From assembly GCA_964482025.1 (NCBI GenBank), contig CAYZVN010000001.1, positions 45,415-109,414 on the forward strand: a stretch of DNA of 64,000 bases, given 5' to 3'. How positions within the stretch are numbered: position 1 is the stretch's first letter; the number at the start of each line of letters is the position of its first letter. Of the stretch, positions 17,843 to 26,662 are shown piece by piece. The stretch comes from UBA5868 sp964482025 (GTDB lineage Bacteria > Pseudomonadota > Gammaproteobacteria > Pseudomonadales > Cellvibrionaceae). The notes beneath the pieces are model-generated. The model was not told the origin of the DNA and did no database searches. It was given only the letters and a program-made list of their open reading frames with translations. The position numbers and the translations under genes are program-made.

Positions 17843-17968
17843 TCAGCGGCGGCGCTTCTGCTCCGTGTCCTCAATGCGAATGGCACGCTTCTGCAGAGAG
17901 TTCTGGGAATTCAGAGCGACGCTACCGACAATCAGAGCCAAACCTAGAATCAACAGGGCGTTGATCAT
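17843..17968 (-). CDS. 41-residue single-span membrane peptide
   Basis: From the ATG at 17968, with GAGG about 10 bases upstream, the peptide is one hydrophobic helix (MINALLILGLALIVGSVAL) followed by a strongly basic tail ending EQKRRR. The longer open frame upstream has poor composition and is not favoured. It is convergent with the ABC exporter and lies downstream of typA on the same strand. It resembles the many small inner-membrane proteins of unknown role. Confidence 0.45.
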   Translation of the reverse strand: MINALLILGLALIVGSVALNSQNSLQKRAIRIEDTEQKRRR

Positions 17969-18107
17969 AACAACCTCACAGCTACCGCATTTTTTGTGGG
18001 AAGCCCGCCATCTCAAGCGAAGCGGGACACAGGTCACACACAAAGTTACGACCTGCTCTAAAAGAGTGGGTGCTTTCGCGTGAAATTGCAAGGAGGATAT
18101 AAGTGAC

Positions 18108-18129
18108 AGGGTCGGCAATTCCCGACCCT
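18108..18129 (-). terminator. Candidate hairpin after typA
   Basis: A perfect 8-bp stem (AGGGTCGG/CCGACCCT) with a 6-base loop lies 15 bases after the typA stop. The minus-strand sequence that follows has no T run, so this may be a Rho-assisted or mRNA-stabilising hairpin. Confidence 0.4.
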
Positions 18130-18144
18130 TAGAACTACGCGCAA

Positions 18145-19968
18145 TCAGCCGCCGAGCTTGGTGTTTTTCGCTCGCTTGCGCTCGTTTTCCGTCAACAGCT
18201 TTTTGCGCAGACGAATGTGATGGGGCGTGACCTCCACCAGCTCATCGTCCTCGATAAACTCCAGCGCCTGCTCCAGGGAGTGACGAATGGGCGGCGTCAG
18301 GGTGAGCGCTTCATCGGTACCGGCGGCACGGATGTTGGTGAGCTGCTTGGCTTTGGTGGGATTCACCACCAGATCGTTATCTCGCGAGTGGATACCGACA
18401 ATCTGGCCCTCGTAAATCTCTTCCCCATGGCCGAGGAACAAGCGGCCGCGCTCCTGCAGATTGAACAAGCCGTAGGCGAGCGTCTTGCCTTTTACCATGG
18501 ACACCAACACACCGTTTTTGCGGCCGGCCATTTCGCCGCCTTTTACCGGGCCATAATGATCGAAAATACTCGTCATAATGCCAGTGCCGGAGGTGAGAGT
18601 GAGGAATTGACCGCGAAAGCCGATCAACCCGCGAGACGGGATGAGGAACTCCAGCTTCACCCGACCTTTGCCGTCGGGCTCCATATTAGTCAGCTCTCCA
18701 CGGCGCAGGCCGAGCTCTTCCATGATTGAGCCCTGGTGTTGCTCTTCGACATCGATGACCACTTGCTCATAGGGCTCGTGGATTTCGCCATCCACCAGCT
18801 TCTGGATGACTTCCGGTCGCGACACGCCGAGTTCGAAACCTTCGCGGCGCATGCTCTCGATCAACACGGATAAGTGCAACTCACCACGGCCGGAGACGAT
18901 AAATTTGTCCGGGCTGTCGCCCTGGCGCACCCGCAGGGCGACATTGTGGATCAACTCCTGCTCGAGCCGCTCTTTAATATTGCGAGAGGTGACAAACTTG
19001 CCGTCCTGGCCGGCGAAGGGTGAATCGTTGACTTGGAAGGTCATGCTGACGGTGGGTTCATCCACCGACAGCGGCGGCAGCGCCTCGACTTTTTCGGGCG
19101 CACACAAGGTATCGGAGATCCCCAACTTATCGATCCCGGTTATGCACACGATGTCGCCAGCGGAAGCCTTTTGTGTCTCTACTCGCTCCAACCCGTGAAA
19201 GCCCATCACCTGCAGGATTTTGCCGCGTCGCTGCTTGCCCTCCCGGTCCAGTACGACAACCATCTGGTTGGGGCTGACGCTGCCACGGGCAATCCGACCT
19301 ACCCCTATGACACCGACGTAGCTGCTGTAGTCCAGCGCCGAAATCTGCATCTGGAATGGCCCATCGCGATCCACTTTGGGCGGTTTGACCTTATCGATGA
19401 TCATTTCAAACAGCGGCGTCATATCCGGTGCCATAGCGCTGGGATCAAGACCTGCGATGCCGTTTAGCGCCGAGGTATAAACGATGGGAAAATCGAGCTG
19501 TTCATCGGAAGCACCGAGGCGATCGAACAGATCAAACACCTGATCGACAACCCAGTCGGGGCGGGCGCCGGGGCGGTCAATCTTGTTGACTACCAAAATG
19601 GGGTTCAAGCCGCGCTCAAACGCTTTACTGGTGACAAAGCGCGTTTGCGGCATGGGGCCGTCGACCGCGTCCACCACAAGACACACGCAGTCAACCATCG
19701 ACAGAACGCGCTCTACTTCGCCGCCGAAATCGGCGTGACCGGGGGTGTCGACGATATTGATGCGGTAGTTATTCCAGCTTATGGCGGTGTTTTTGGCCAG
19801 AATCGTAATTCCCCGTTCCCGCTCTTGATCGTTGGAATCCATCACCCGCTCGGAACCCTGATCTTTGCGATCCAAAGTGCCGGATTGTTTTAGCAGCGTG
19901 TCTACTAGGGTGGTTTTGCCATGGTCGACGTGAGCAATGATGGCGATATTGCGCAGATTTTCTATCAC
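18145..19968 (-). CDS. typA: Ribosome-associated GTPase TypA/BipA
   Basis: The 607-residue translational GTPase has the G1 loop AHVDHGKTTLVD at residues 10-21, the G2 region ERERGITI, G3 DTPGHADFGGEVERV and G4 NKIDRPGARP. The EF-G-like domains follow, including GRGELHLSVLIESMRREGFE and the BipA-specific C-terminal domain (AGRKNGVLVSMVKGKTLAYG). TypA binds the 70S ribosome and supports 50S assembly, growth at low temperature and stress responses. The start is GTG at 19968, giving MIENLRNIAIIAHVD as in relatives. The gene is monocistronic. Confidence 0.96.
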   Translation of the reverse strand: MIENLRNIAIIAHVDHGKTTLVDTLLKQSGTLDRKDQGSERVMDSNDQERERGITILAKNTAISWNNYRINIVDTPGHADFGGEVERVLSMVDCVCLVVDAVDGPMPQTRFVTSKAFERGLNPILVVNKIDRPGARPDWVVDQVFDLFDRLGASDEQLDFPIVYTSALNGIAGLDPSAMAPDMTPLFEMIIDKVKPPKVDRDGPFQMQISALDYSSYVGVIGVGRIARGSVSPNQMVVVLDREGKQRRGKILQVMGFHGLERVETQKASAGDIVCITGIDKLGISDTLCAPEKVEALPPLSVDEPTVSMTFQVNDSPFAGQDGKFVTSRNIKERLEQELIHNVALRVRQGDSPDKFIVSGRGELHLSVLIESMRREGFELGVSRPEVIQKLVDGEIHEPYEQVVIDVEEQHQGSIMEELGLRRGELTNMEPDGKGRVKLEFLIPSRGLIGFRGQFLTLTSGTGIMTSIFDHYGPVKGGEMAGRKNGVLVSMVKGKTLAYGLFNLQERGRLFLGHGEEIYEGQIVGIHSRDNDLVVNPTKAKQLTNIRAAGTDEALTLTPPIRHSLEQALEFIEDDELVEVTPHHIRLRKKLLTENERKRAKNTKLGG

Positions 19969-20253
19969 AGGAGGGGAGCCTCTAGGGTATGTGGGCGGGG
20001 GGCGCGCATTATAGCGATACGAATTTACCAGCGATAGCGCCCAGAGGTGCTACAGTTATCAATAATTATGACAGGTGATTGACTTGGTTTGACTTTGCTG
20101 GCAATTCACAGAATACTTGCGACGTCACGAGACGGCACCATGTCGTCACCTCCTGCAACATGACACCGCGTGATTTGCGCAATCAAAGAACCCGGGTTTT
20201 ACTGAACAATAACAATGCTTTAGGCCGCCGAAAATCCCTGGAGACCATCTGGT

Positions 20254-20802
20254 ATGAAGAAGCTACTGCTTTTAGGTTTGTCCACTTTTGCCCTATCCGC
20301 CCACGCGTGGGAACCCAGCTATTATGCGGGTGCAGGCTTCTCTCCTTGGAAAGTCAATTCACAGGTCTCCTCGTTGGATTACAGCGTCCAAACTATTGAC
20401 GGCTTTGTCGGCATCAATTTATTTCCTTATATCTCTCTGGAAGCGCGCGTCGGTGGCGGCATTAATGAAGGCCGAGACAACTTCGTCTATCAAGATGGCG
20501 ACAGCATTATGGAACTGCGCACCGGCACCGAAATCACCTATTACGCCAGCGCCTACTTCCGCCCCCATATCACCAATGAGCGCGCCAGCCTCTACGGCCT
20601 GCTGGGCGTGACCACCATAGAGCTCGACACCAACTCGCCGGGCCTGCCCTCTGAAGACACCGAAAACGCGGCCTCTTTCGGCATTGGCGTAAGCTTTGTT
20701 GTGACCCCTAAGATTAATGTGGTTGCCGAGTGGAAGAAGTTGATCAACGCCGATGACTTTGACATTCGCGGCGGCACTGTTGGTTTTGCCTATAAATTCT
20801 AA
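20254..20802 (+). CDS. Small outer-membrane beta-barrel protein
   Basis: The 182-residue protein starts with a signal peptide (MKKLLLLGLSTFALSAHA) that is cleaved before WEPSYYAGAGF. The mature part of about 164 residues has eight or so amphipathic strands, such as YASAYFRPHI and ASFGIGVSFVV, and ends in FAYKF with the C-terminal Phe typical of outer-membrane barrels. This is the layout of the OmpA-like/opacity-type 8-strand barrel family. The role is not predictable. A 285-base gap to divergent typA holds the promoters for both. Confidence 0.75.
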   Translation: MKKLLLLGLSTFALSAHAWEPSYYAGAGFSPWKVNSQVSSLDYSVQTIDGFVGINLFPYISLEARVGGGINEGRDNFVYQDGDSIMELRTGTEITYYASAYFRPHITNERASLYGLLGVTTIELDTNSPGLPSEDTENAASFGIGVSFVVTPKINVVAEWKKLINADDFDIRGGTVGFAYKF

Positions 20803-20808
20803 GCTTTT

Positions 20809-20832
20809 GCGGTCCGGCAACCGCCGGACCGC
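20809..20832 (+). terminator. GC-rich hairpin after the barrel gene
   Basis: A perfect 10-bp stem (GCGGTCCGGC/GCCGGACCGC) with a 4-base loop starts 7 bases after the stop at 20802. No T run follows on the plus strand, so the termination efficiency is uncertain. Confidence 0.4.
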
Positions 20833-20907
20833 GCCCCCTCTTCACAGCTCTGTATCCCCCCTTAGCATTCCGCTAAGATCTCGGCATTACCCAGCCGGAT
20901 CTTTGCA

Positions 20908-21975
20908 ATGCAGCACGACCTTTTCGAATTCCTCGACATTCTCAAAATTCTGATCCGCCACCCCAGTGTGGTCAGCGCGGAGCATTCGTTCTTCCGTGTG
21001 CTGCAGCGCGAGCTGGAGGAAATCGGGGTAAAAGCCACTTGGTATGAAGGCCTGTTAGTGGCGCAGGGCAGCAAGCCGGACAGCCGTTATCTGTCCGCCC
21101 ACATAGACCGTCACGGGCTGATCTGTACTGGCCCCAATGAATTTCAGTACGCCGCTTTTATTGCCAGCAACCGCGGCGATCTGATCGGCGATTCAGTTTC
21201 CGAGCAGACGTTTACCAAAATTTCCGAGCGCTACCACGGAGCGGCCGTCAACGCTTACGAACCCTGGTCTGGGGTCTATCGCGGCAAAGGCACCATTCAC
21301 CGGGCTTACCTTTGCCCACAGCGCGGCAATATGGTGTTTGAGATACACGGCCTTGAGCATGTGGTGGCCGGCACCCCGGTGGCCTTTCAGGACAAGCTGA
21401 CCATTTCGGGTAAGCGCATCAGCGCGCAGCTCGATAATGTATTTTCGGCGGCGATCATTCTCTATCTCTTTCGCCGCGGCTATCAGGGGACGGCGTTTTT
21501 CACCGCCCAGGAAGAGGCCGGCAGAAGCTGGCGGTTCTTACTGGAATGGTTTCAGCGTTTTGCCAACTCCACCACCAAGCTGATTGTGCTCGACACCAGC
21601 CCTTATGCCACCACCGAGGAAGCGGAAGAACAGCATCTGGTACTGCGCAATCGCGATAGCAACGCGGCGTTTCATCCCGATATGATTCGCGAACTGGAGA
21701 ATGCCTGCCAGATTCTCGGCATTCGCTATGCGTTTAAAGACGCCTATATCGAAAGGAAAAATAAAGAGCGAAAAAGCCAGGGCAAGGATCCTTTTTCGCT
21801 CGGCAGCACGGAACTGGGCCGCATCATCAATGCCTCTAAAGGCATGATCCAAGGCGCAACCCTGCAGGTTCCCACCACCGGTTATCACACCACGGAGGAG
21901 ACTTGCTCGCTAAGCTCAGTCGGCGCCTTGATCGAATTGCTGAAGTACTACACGATTGATATCAATCCCGGATAA
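20908..21975 (+). CDS. M42-like zinc metallopeptidase
   Basis: The 355-residue protein has the metal- and catalysis-associated motifs of the M42/M20 co-catalytic metallopeptidases in order: SAHIDRHG (His and Asp), AQLDN (Asp bridging metal), TAQEEAG (catalytic Glu pair), LDTSPY (Asp) and the late TTGYHTTEETCSL (His). It is a predicted cytosolic aminopeptidase or deacylase with no signal peptide. Between the motifs there is a basic insertion rich in Lys (KNKERKSQGK). It lies 48 bases before a periplasmic glutathione peroxidase gene on the same strand, and a shared transcript is possible. Confidence 0.8.
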   Translation: MQHDLFEFLDILKILIRHPSVVSAEHSFFRVLQRELEEIGVKATWYEGLLVAQGSKPDSRYLSAHIDRHGLICTGPNEFQYAAFIASNRGDLIGDSVSEQTFTKISERYHGAAVNAYEPWSGVYRGKGTIHRAYLCPQRGNMVFEIHGLEHVVAGTPVAFQDKLTISGKRISAQLDNVFSAAIILYLFRRGYQGTAFFTAQEEAGRSWRFLLEWFQRFANSTTKLIVLDTSPYATTEEAEEQHLVLRNRDSNAAFHPDMIRELENACQILGIRYAFKDAYIERKNKERKSQGKDPFSLGSTELGRIINASKGMIQGATLQVPTTGYHTTEETCSLSSVGALIELLKYYTIDINPG

Positions 21976-22023
21976 CAAGCCAAACGCGCTTGGTTCCACT
22001 ACCGCAACCCAGGAGAAGCCTCC

Positions 22024-22602
22024 ATGTCACGCTCACACTTCCTCTCGCGAACAATGCTCGCCGCCGCTCTAGCGCTGGGCGCGGCGCACGCCAGCGGCGA
22101 ACCCGCTAAGTGTCCCGACTATCTGAACACCGAGCTGCGCCGGCTGCATTCGCAAGAAAGCGCCAATCTGTGTGAGTTTTATCAGGCGGGCAAACCCATG
22201 GTGATCGTCAATACCGCCAGCCACTGCGGCTTCACCAAGCAATTTGGAGGGTTGGAAAAGCTGCACCAGAAATATCAAGACCAGGGACTAGTGGTATTGG
22301 GCTTCCCCTCCAACAGTTTTAATCAGGAAGAGAAAACCGAAGAGGGAACGGCGCGCGTCTGCTACAAAAATTACGGCGTAACCTTTCCCATGTTTGAGCA
22401 TGTGGATGTAACCGGGGATAACGCCCATCCGCTGTTTGCCTATCTCGCGCAACAAACGGAAGCGCCCTCCTGGAATTTCAATAAATATCTGATCGACGGT
22501 GACAAAGTGCAGCACTATGGTTCGCGCGTCGCCCCGCAGGACTCACCTCTGGAACAGGCTGTCCAGCAGGCCTTAACACCAAGCGGCACGGCCGCACGCT
22601 GA
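22024..22602 (+). CDS. Exported glutathione-peroxidase-family thiol peroxidase
   Basis: The 192-residue protein has an N-terminal signal peptide (FLSRTMLAAALALGAAHASG), so it is placed in the periplasm. The thioredoxin-fold core has peroxidatic Cys68 in NTASHCGFTKQ, where animal enzymes have selenocysteine. It continues with LGFPSNSFNQEE (catalytic Gln) and SWNFNKYL (Trp and Asn of the catalytic tetrad). Such bacterial enzymes usually reduce hydrogen or lipid hydroperoxides with thioredoxin-like donors and not glutathione. Together with the DyP and catalase-like proteins at 12-16 kb, it adds to a peroxide-handling theme. Confidence 0.88.
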   Translation: MSRSHFLSRTMLAAALALGAAHASGEPAKCPDYLNTELRRLHSQESANLCEFYQAGKPMVIVNTASHCGFTKQFGGLEKLHQKYQDQGLVVLGFPSNSFNQEEKTEEGTARVCYKNYGVTFPMFEHVDVTGDNAHPLFAYLAQQTEAPSWNFNKYLIDGDKVQHYGSRVAPQDSPLEQAVQQALTPSGTAAR

Positions 22603-22642
22603 GGCGAGCAGCGCTTTTGTAAGCGCTACTGATCCGGTTTTC

Positions 22643-23095
22643 TTAGGGCCAACCGAAAATGCCGCCGTCACGCTTTTTAATCGGCTCGGCGGTGTTTTCT
22701 CTCTTCTCGAATAGCTCGAGCACTTGGATCTTACCGCGCTTGGCGTCCACCACACAGCTCACCAGCACCGGTTTGCTCGGCGCACCCGCGCTTTGATCGG
22801 TGATGTAAGTCGCCGTAAAAAAGATTCGGTAGCGGTTCATACTACTGTCATAACGACTGGACAAACGATCGAGCGTTACATGCCGCAGCTGATGTTGATA
22901 GTCACGGGGTATCCGCTTTTCACAGGTGAGAATAGCGTCGGTCAGCGTGATATTTTGATAGCCTTCGTCTTCCTCACCAAAGCCCAAAGAACCACGCGCC
23001 AGCCACGTGCTCAGCACAAACGCCAGCAGTATGCTGGCGGCGATTAGCAGCAGCCACCATTTTTGTTGACGGAGATTCTTTTTGCTTGTCGGCAA
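22643..23095 (-). CDS. Membrane-anchored protein of unknown function
   Basis: The 150-residue protein has a short basic N-terminus, a single transmembrane helix (residues about 13-33, WWLLLIAASILLAFVLSTWL) and a soluble, presumably periplasmic, domain of about 115 residues. Two cysteines (ILTCEKR and VLVSCVV) could pair. I do not recognise the family. It lies 10 bases downstream of thiI on the same strand and is probably co-transcribed. Confidence 0.65.
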   Translation of the reverse strand: MPTSKKNLRQQKWWLLLIAASILLAFVLSTWLARGSLGFGEEDEGYQNITLTDAILTCEKRIPRDYQHQLRHVTLDRLSSRYDSSMNRYRIFFTATYITDQSAGAPSKPVLVSCVVDAKRGKIQVLELFEKRENTAEPIKKRDGGIFGWP

Positions 23096-23105
23096 AGGGC
23101 TTCAC

Positions 23106-24608
23106 CTATGCGTGCGCCTCCGCTTGCGTCTCACTCCCTTTGTTTTTACGAGGACGATAAACGGCGACATTATCGAAACCTGCGTCGCGCAAGTGGGCGG
23201 CATGCAGCTGACTCATTACCCCTTTTGCACAATACAGCAGGTACTGGCGCGAGTGATCCAGCTGGACAAACTCGCTATTTAAACTATAGAAGGGAATCTT
23301 CAAGGGTGCGCTGTGAGCACCCGTCAGGCGCAGCGGCTGCAGCTCCCGCTCGTTGGGGTGGCGGATATCAATCACCACCTGGTTCGGTGCCGGTGAGCTC
23401 ACTTCGCTCACCTGACTTGCACCGCGTTCCACATCTTGCATAACCGAGTCGATAGATTGCACTTTCGTGTTCGCCAGGGCCTCGGCTAATACCTGCGGGT
23501 CCATGCGCGCTTCCTCCGCCTCCACTTTGCCCTGGCGCAAGTGCGCGGACGGGCGTACCGAAATCACCCCGCAATATTCGGGAATGGCGGCGGCAAAATG
23601 CTCTGCGCCAATGGCGCGGCACTGATCGATAATCGCGCCTTTGTCCATAAAGGCCAGTGGCCGCAGCACGAGCTTGCTACTCGCCTGATCAATAATGGCT
23701 AAGTTCGTCAAAGTCTGACTGGATACCTGTGCCACCGCCTCACCCGTCACCAGCGCATCCAGCTCCGCCTTTTCGGCCACTTTACTCGCCGCGCGCAACA
23801 TAAGCCGCTTGAGCACCACACCCATACAGGAGGGATCGACCTTGGTGAGAATTTCCTGCACCACACCGTCGAAAGGTACGGTGACGAATTTCACCCGGTG
23901 GGACGAACCAAAGCGATTCCACAGGTAGAAAGCCACTTCCTTAACGCCCACTTCGTGGGCCATGCCGCCGAGATTGAAAAATAGAAAGTGGGTGCGCAAG
24001 CCGCGCTTGATGCTTTGATAGCACGCCACCGTCGAATCAAAACCGCCGGATATTAACGCCAGCACCGCTTCCTGACTTCCCAGGGGAAAGCCGCCGAGTC
24101 CGGCGAAGGTCTGCTCCACCACGTAGAGCGTGTCCTTGCGAATTTCCAGACGCAAGAGCAGGTCGGGGTTATGCAAATCGACCCCAGCCGCCTCCGTTTC
24201 GTGCAGCAACCGCCCACCGATTTCGCGCTCCACCTCGATGGAACTGAAAGTGTGGCTCCCGGTACGTTTGACCCGTAAACAAAAGGTCTTGCCCTTGAGC
24301 GCGTCCGCCCAAGCTCGGTGAGCGTGCTCATAGATTTGCTCGAGATCGCCCAATGGATAGGCGCGCACCCGCGCGAGCTTGGCGACGCCCGGTACGCAGG
24401 CGAGTAGGTCCGCCGCCGCCGCGGCGCGCTCGTCATCTTCGCCGGGGATAAAAACCTCGAGATTGTCCCACTCTTGCTGCACGGTGGCCTGAGGGTCAAA
24501 GCGCCGCAGTAGTACGCGTAAGTTCTCGGTGAGCTGACGGCTCATGCGTTTGCGCACGGGGCCACTTTTGATGGTGATTTCGGGGAAAAATTTGAGAATA
24601 AATTTCAT
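23106..24608 (-). CDS. thiI: tRNA 4-thiouridine synthase ThiI with C-terminal rhodanese domain
   Basis: The 500-residue protein has an N-terminal ferredoxin-like domain and a THUMP domain (residues about 60-165). The PP-loop ATP site SGGFDSTVACYQ lies near residue 187, and the thiolation domain has Cys346 in PEYCGVIS. The C-terminal rhodanese domain has its catalytic Cys460 in LLYCAKGVMS. This is the long, enterobacterial-type ThiI, which adenylates U8 of tRNA and transfers sulfur from a persulfide; the rhodanese part can also feed thiazole synthesis. A small membrane-anchored unknown follows closely. It is divergent from glnA. Confidence 0.96.
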   Translation of the reverse strand: MKFILKFFPEITIKSGPVRKRMSRQLTENLRVLLRRFDPQATVQQEWDNLEVFIPGEDDERAAAAADLLACVPGVAKLARVRAYPLGDLEQIYEHAHRAWADALKGKTFCLRVKRTGSHTFSSIEVEREIGGRLLHETEAAGVDLHNPDLLLRLEIRKDTLYVVEQTFAGLGGFPLGSQEAVLALISGGFDSTVACYQSIKRGLRTHFLFFNLGGMAHEVGVKEVAFYLWNRFGSSHRVKFVTVPFDGVVQEILTKVDPSCMGVVLKRLMLRAASKVAEKAELDALVTGEAVAQVSSQTLTNLAIIDQASSKLVLRPLAFMDKGAIIDQCRAIGAEHFAAAIPEYCGVISVRPSAHLRQGKVEAEEARMDPQVLAEALANTKVQSIDSVMQDVERGASQVSEVSSPAPNQVVIDIRHPNERELQPLRLTGAHSAPLKIPFYSLNSEFVQLDHSRQYLLYCAKGVMSQLHAAHLRDAGFDNVAVYRPRKNKGSETQAEAHA

Positions 24609-24668
24609 GCTGACAGATCAAGGTGAGGGGTGACGACGCACCAGAATGTTTCATTTATCTGGCAAGAC

Positions 24669-24697
24669 GCACCAAATTAAATCACTATTTTGGTGCA
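24669..24697 (+). promoter_or_regulatory. NtrC binding region upstream of glnA
   Basis: TCACTATTTTGGTGCA at 24682-24697 is a near match to the NtrC consensus TGCACTAWWWTGGTGCA. A further half site, GCACCAAATT (24669-24678), lies immediately upstream, so a pair of sites is likely. The distance of roughly 90-115 bases to the predicted sigma-54 start fits an NtrC enhancer. Confidence 0.8.
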
Positions 24698-24745
24698 GGT
24701 TTTTGGTTTGGCTTGGGCAAAAGCTGCCCAGCTCTGGCTCAAAAC

Positions 24746-24768
24746 TGTGCGCCAAATTATGGCACACA
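24746..24768 (+). promoter_or_regulatory. NtrC-like dyad overlapping the glnA sigma-54 promoter
   Basis: TGTGCGCCA and TGGCACACA form an imperfect inverted repeat (8 of 9 positions) around AATTA. Its right arm includes the -24 element of the sigma-54 promoter, so binding here could act as a governor or repressor site. Confidence 0.4.
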
Positions 24769-24775
24769 ACTTGCC
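24760..24775 (+). promoter_or_regulatory. Sigma-54 promoter of glnA
   Basis: TGGCACACAACTTGCC matches the consensus TGGCACG-N4-TTGC with exact GG-N10-GC spacing (GG at 24761-24762, GC at 24773-24774). The start site would be near 24786, about 130 bases before the glnA start codon. Confidence 0.88.
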
Positions 24776-24915
24776 ATAGTTACGCTACTTGTTGTCCTTG
24801 CTTCTTGGCTAAGAAACTCTTAGATTGTGCCGCCGAAAGCAGATCAACAACCACCCCCCCACATATTCAACCATTAATAGACTACTTGGCTTGGGCCGTA
24901 GTTGGAGGCACCCTC

Positions 24916-26319
24916 ATGTCAGAGAAGACTCTGAAACTGATTAAAGAACACGAAGCGCGATGGATTGATCTGCGTTTTACCGATACCAAGGGAAAAGAAC
25001 AACACGTCACCTTTCCTGCTTCCGTGGTAAATGACAGTTTCTTCACTGAAGGCAAGATGTTCGACGGCTCTTCCATCGCGGGGTGGAAAGGCATTAATGA
25101 ATCCGACATGATCCTTATGCCAGATGACTCCACTGCGGTGCTGGATCCGTTCTACGAAGAGCCGACCGTCCTCATTCGCTGCGATATCGTTGAGCCCTTG
25201 ACCATGCAGGGCTACGACCGCGATCCGCGCTCAATCGGCAAGCGCGCCGAACAGTATCTGCAGTCCACCGGCCTGGGAGATGTTGCGCTATTCGGTCCAG
25301 AGCCCGAGTTTTTCATCTTCGACAGCGTTCACTTCGCCTCCGGTATGGGCGGTGCGTTCTATAAGATCCGCTCCGAAGAAGCCTCCTGGCAGTCCGGCGA
25401 AGATGTCGATGGCAAGCACGGCCACGCGCCGCGCGTCAAAGGCGGCTACTTTCCCGTTGCGCCCATCGATTCGCTGCACGATATCCGCGCCGCCATGTGT
25501 AACGCCATGGAGGCTATGGGTCTGGAAATCGAAATTCACCACCACGAAGTAGCCAACGCCGGTCAATGTGAGATTGGTGTGGGCGCCAATACTCTGGTGA
25601 AAAAAGCAGACGAAGTACAGATCCTCAAATACTGCGTACACAATGTCGCGCACAGCTACGGCAAAACCGCGACTTTTATGCCCAAGCCCCTGATTGGCGA
25701 CAACGGCTCTGGCATGCACGTCCATCAGTCTTTCTCGAAAGACGGCGTCAACCAGTTTGCCGGTGAGGCTTACGCGGGCCTGAGCGAAACAGCCCTGTTT
25801 TACATCGGCGGCATTATCAAGCACGCCAAAGCGCTCAATGCGTTCTGCAACGCCTCAACCAACTCTTATAAGCGTTTGGTACCAGGCTTTGAAGCGCCCG
25901 TGATGCTGGCTTACTCCGCCCGCAATCGCTCGGCCTCCATCCGCGTGCCCTTCGTCCAAAGCGCTAAGGCCAAGCGTATTGAAACCCGCTTTCCCGACCC
26001 AACGGCAAACCCCTACCTGGCGTTCGCCGCGCTGTTGATGGCGGGCCTGGACGGCGTTCAGAACAAGATCCACCCCGGTGAAGCCGCTCACAAAGACCTG
26101 TATGACCTGGAGCCGGAAGAGGAAGCTGAAATTCCAAAAGTGTGCTCTTCCCTGGAAGAAGCCCTCAACTCGCTGGAAGCCGATCACGAATTTCTTACCC
26201 GCGGCGGCGTCTTCAGCAAAGACTTTATCGACTCCTATATCGCGCTCAAGCGCAGCGAAATTCAACGCATCAACATGACCCCACATCCGGTGGAGTTTGA
26301 GCTGTACTACTCTGTATAA
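24916..26319 (+). CDS. glnA: Glutamine synthetase type I
   Basis: The protein has 467 residues from the ATG at 24916, which has TTGGAGG ahead of it. The reading frame continues further upstream, but that stretch holds the promoter. Signature segments include MFDGSSIAGWKGINESDM, FGPEPEFFIFD, the ATP-site NGSGMHVHQSF and the metal-site NRSASIRVPF. The adenylylation loop KDLYDL is present with Tyr396, so activity is expected to be controlled by GlnE. The enzyme makes glutamine from glutamate and ammonia with ATP. Transcription is predicted from a sigma-54 promoter with NtrC sites, and a terminator follows before ntrBC. Confidence 0.97.
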   Translation: MSEKTLKLIKEHEARWIDLRFTDTKGKEQHVTFPASVVNDSFFTEGKMFDGSSIAGWKGINESDMILMPDDSTAVLDPFYEEPTVLIRCDIVEPLTMQGYDRDPRSIGKRAEQYLQSTGLGDVALFGPEPEFFIFDSVHFASGMGGAFYKIRSEEASWQSGEDVDGKHGHAPRVKGGYFPVAPIDSLHDIRAAMCNAMEAMGLEIEIHHHEVANAGQCEIGVGANTLVKKADEVQILKYCVHNVAHSYGKTATFMPKPLIGDNGSGMHVHQSFSKDGVNQFAGEAYAGLSETALFYIGGIIKHAKALNAFCNASTNSYKRLVPGFEAPVMLAYSARNRSASIRVPFVQSAKAKRIETRFPDPTANPYLAFAALLMAGLDGVQNKIHPGEAAHKDLYDLEPEEEAEIPKVCSSLEEALNSLEADHEFLTRGGVFSKDFIDSYIALKRSEIQRINMTPHPVEFELYYSV

Positions 26320-26338
26320 GCGCTAGCTCCCGATCGAT

Positions 26339-26363
26339 AAACCCCGCACCAGCGGGGTTTTTT
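26339..26363 (+). terminator. Intrinsic terminator of glnA
   Basis: A 9-bp stem (AAACCCCGC/GCGGGGTTT) with loop ACCA is followed by further T residues, 20 bases past the glnA stop. Confidence 0.92.
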
Positions 26364-26456
26364 ATTGCACCGATTTTTCTCCGCACTTGGGGATGCCCTA
26401 CCAAGGGGCAGTTGCTGTCACTATGCCCCGCCATTGCCCATCATCAAACTTAGTTG

Positions 26457-26473
26457 CGCACCAAATTGGTGCA
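26457..26473 (+). promoter_or_regulatory. NtrC binding site between glnA and ntrB
   Basis: CGCACCAAATTGGTGCA matches the NtrC consensus at nearly all positions and is an almost perfect palindrome. It lies about 250 bases before ntrB and after the glnA terminator, consistent with autoregulation of ntrBC. Confidence 0.8.
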
Positions 26474-26662
26474 ATATAATGTAGTGAGCAGGGACAAACG
26501 CCGACCCATCCAGCCTTAAGTGTGCACAACATCGCCACTAGGGCATGCGCATTGGCTCGCACCTTGGCCGCAGCCCCGTAATTTGGCGCCTAGCGATCAT
26601 TTTTTCGGCTCGCAGCGCCTGTCGAGATGCGCGATTTCGCTGCGTGGGCGGCTCGTCAGTGA

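Noticed and set aside
20079..20399. 106-codon plus-strand frame before the barrel gene
   Set aside because: It overlaps the signal-peptide-bearing barrel gene in another frame and shows no domain or ribosome site.
24646..24915. 90-codon N-terminal extension of glnA
   Set aside because: It would translate through the NtrC site and the sigma-54 promoter. The family start at 24916 has a good ribosome site and normal length.
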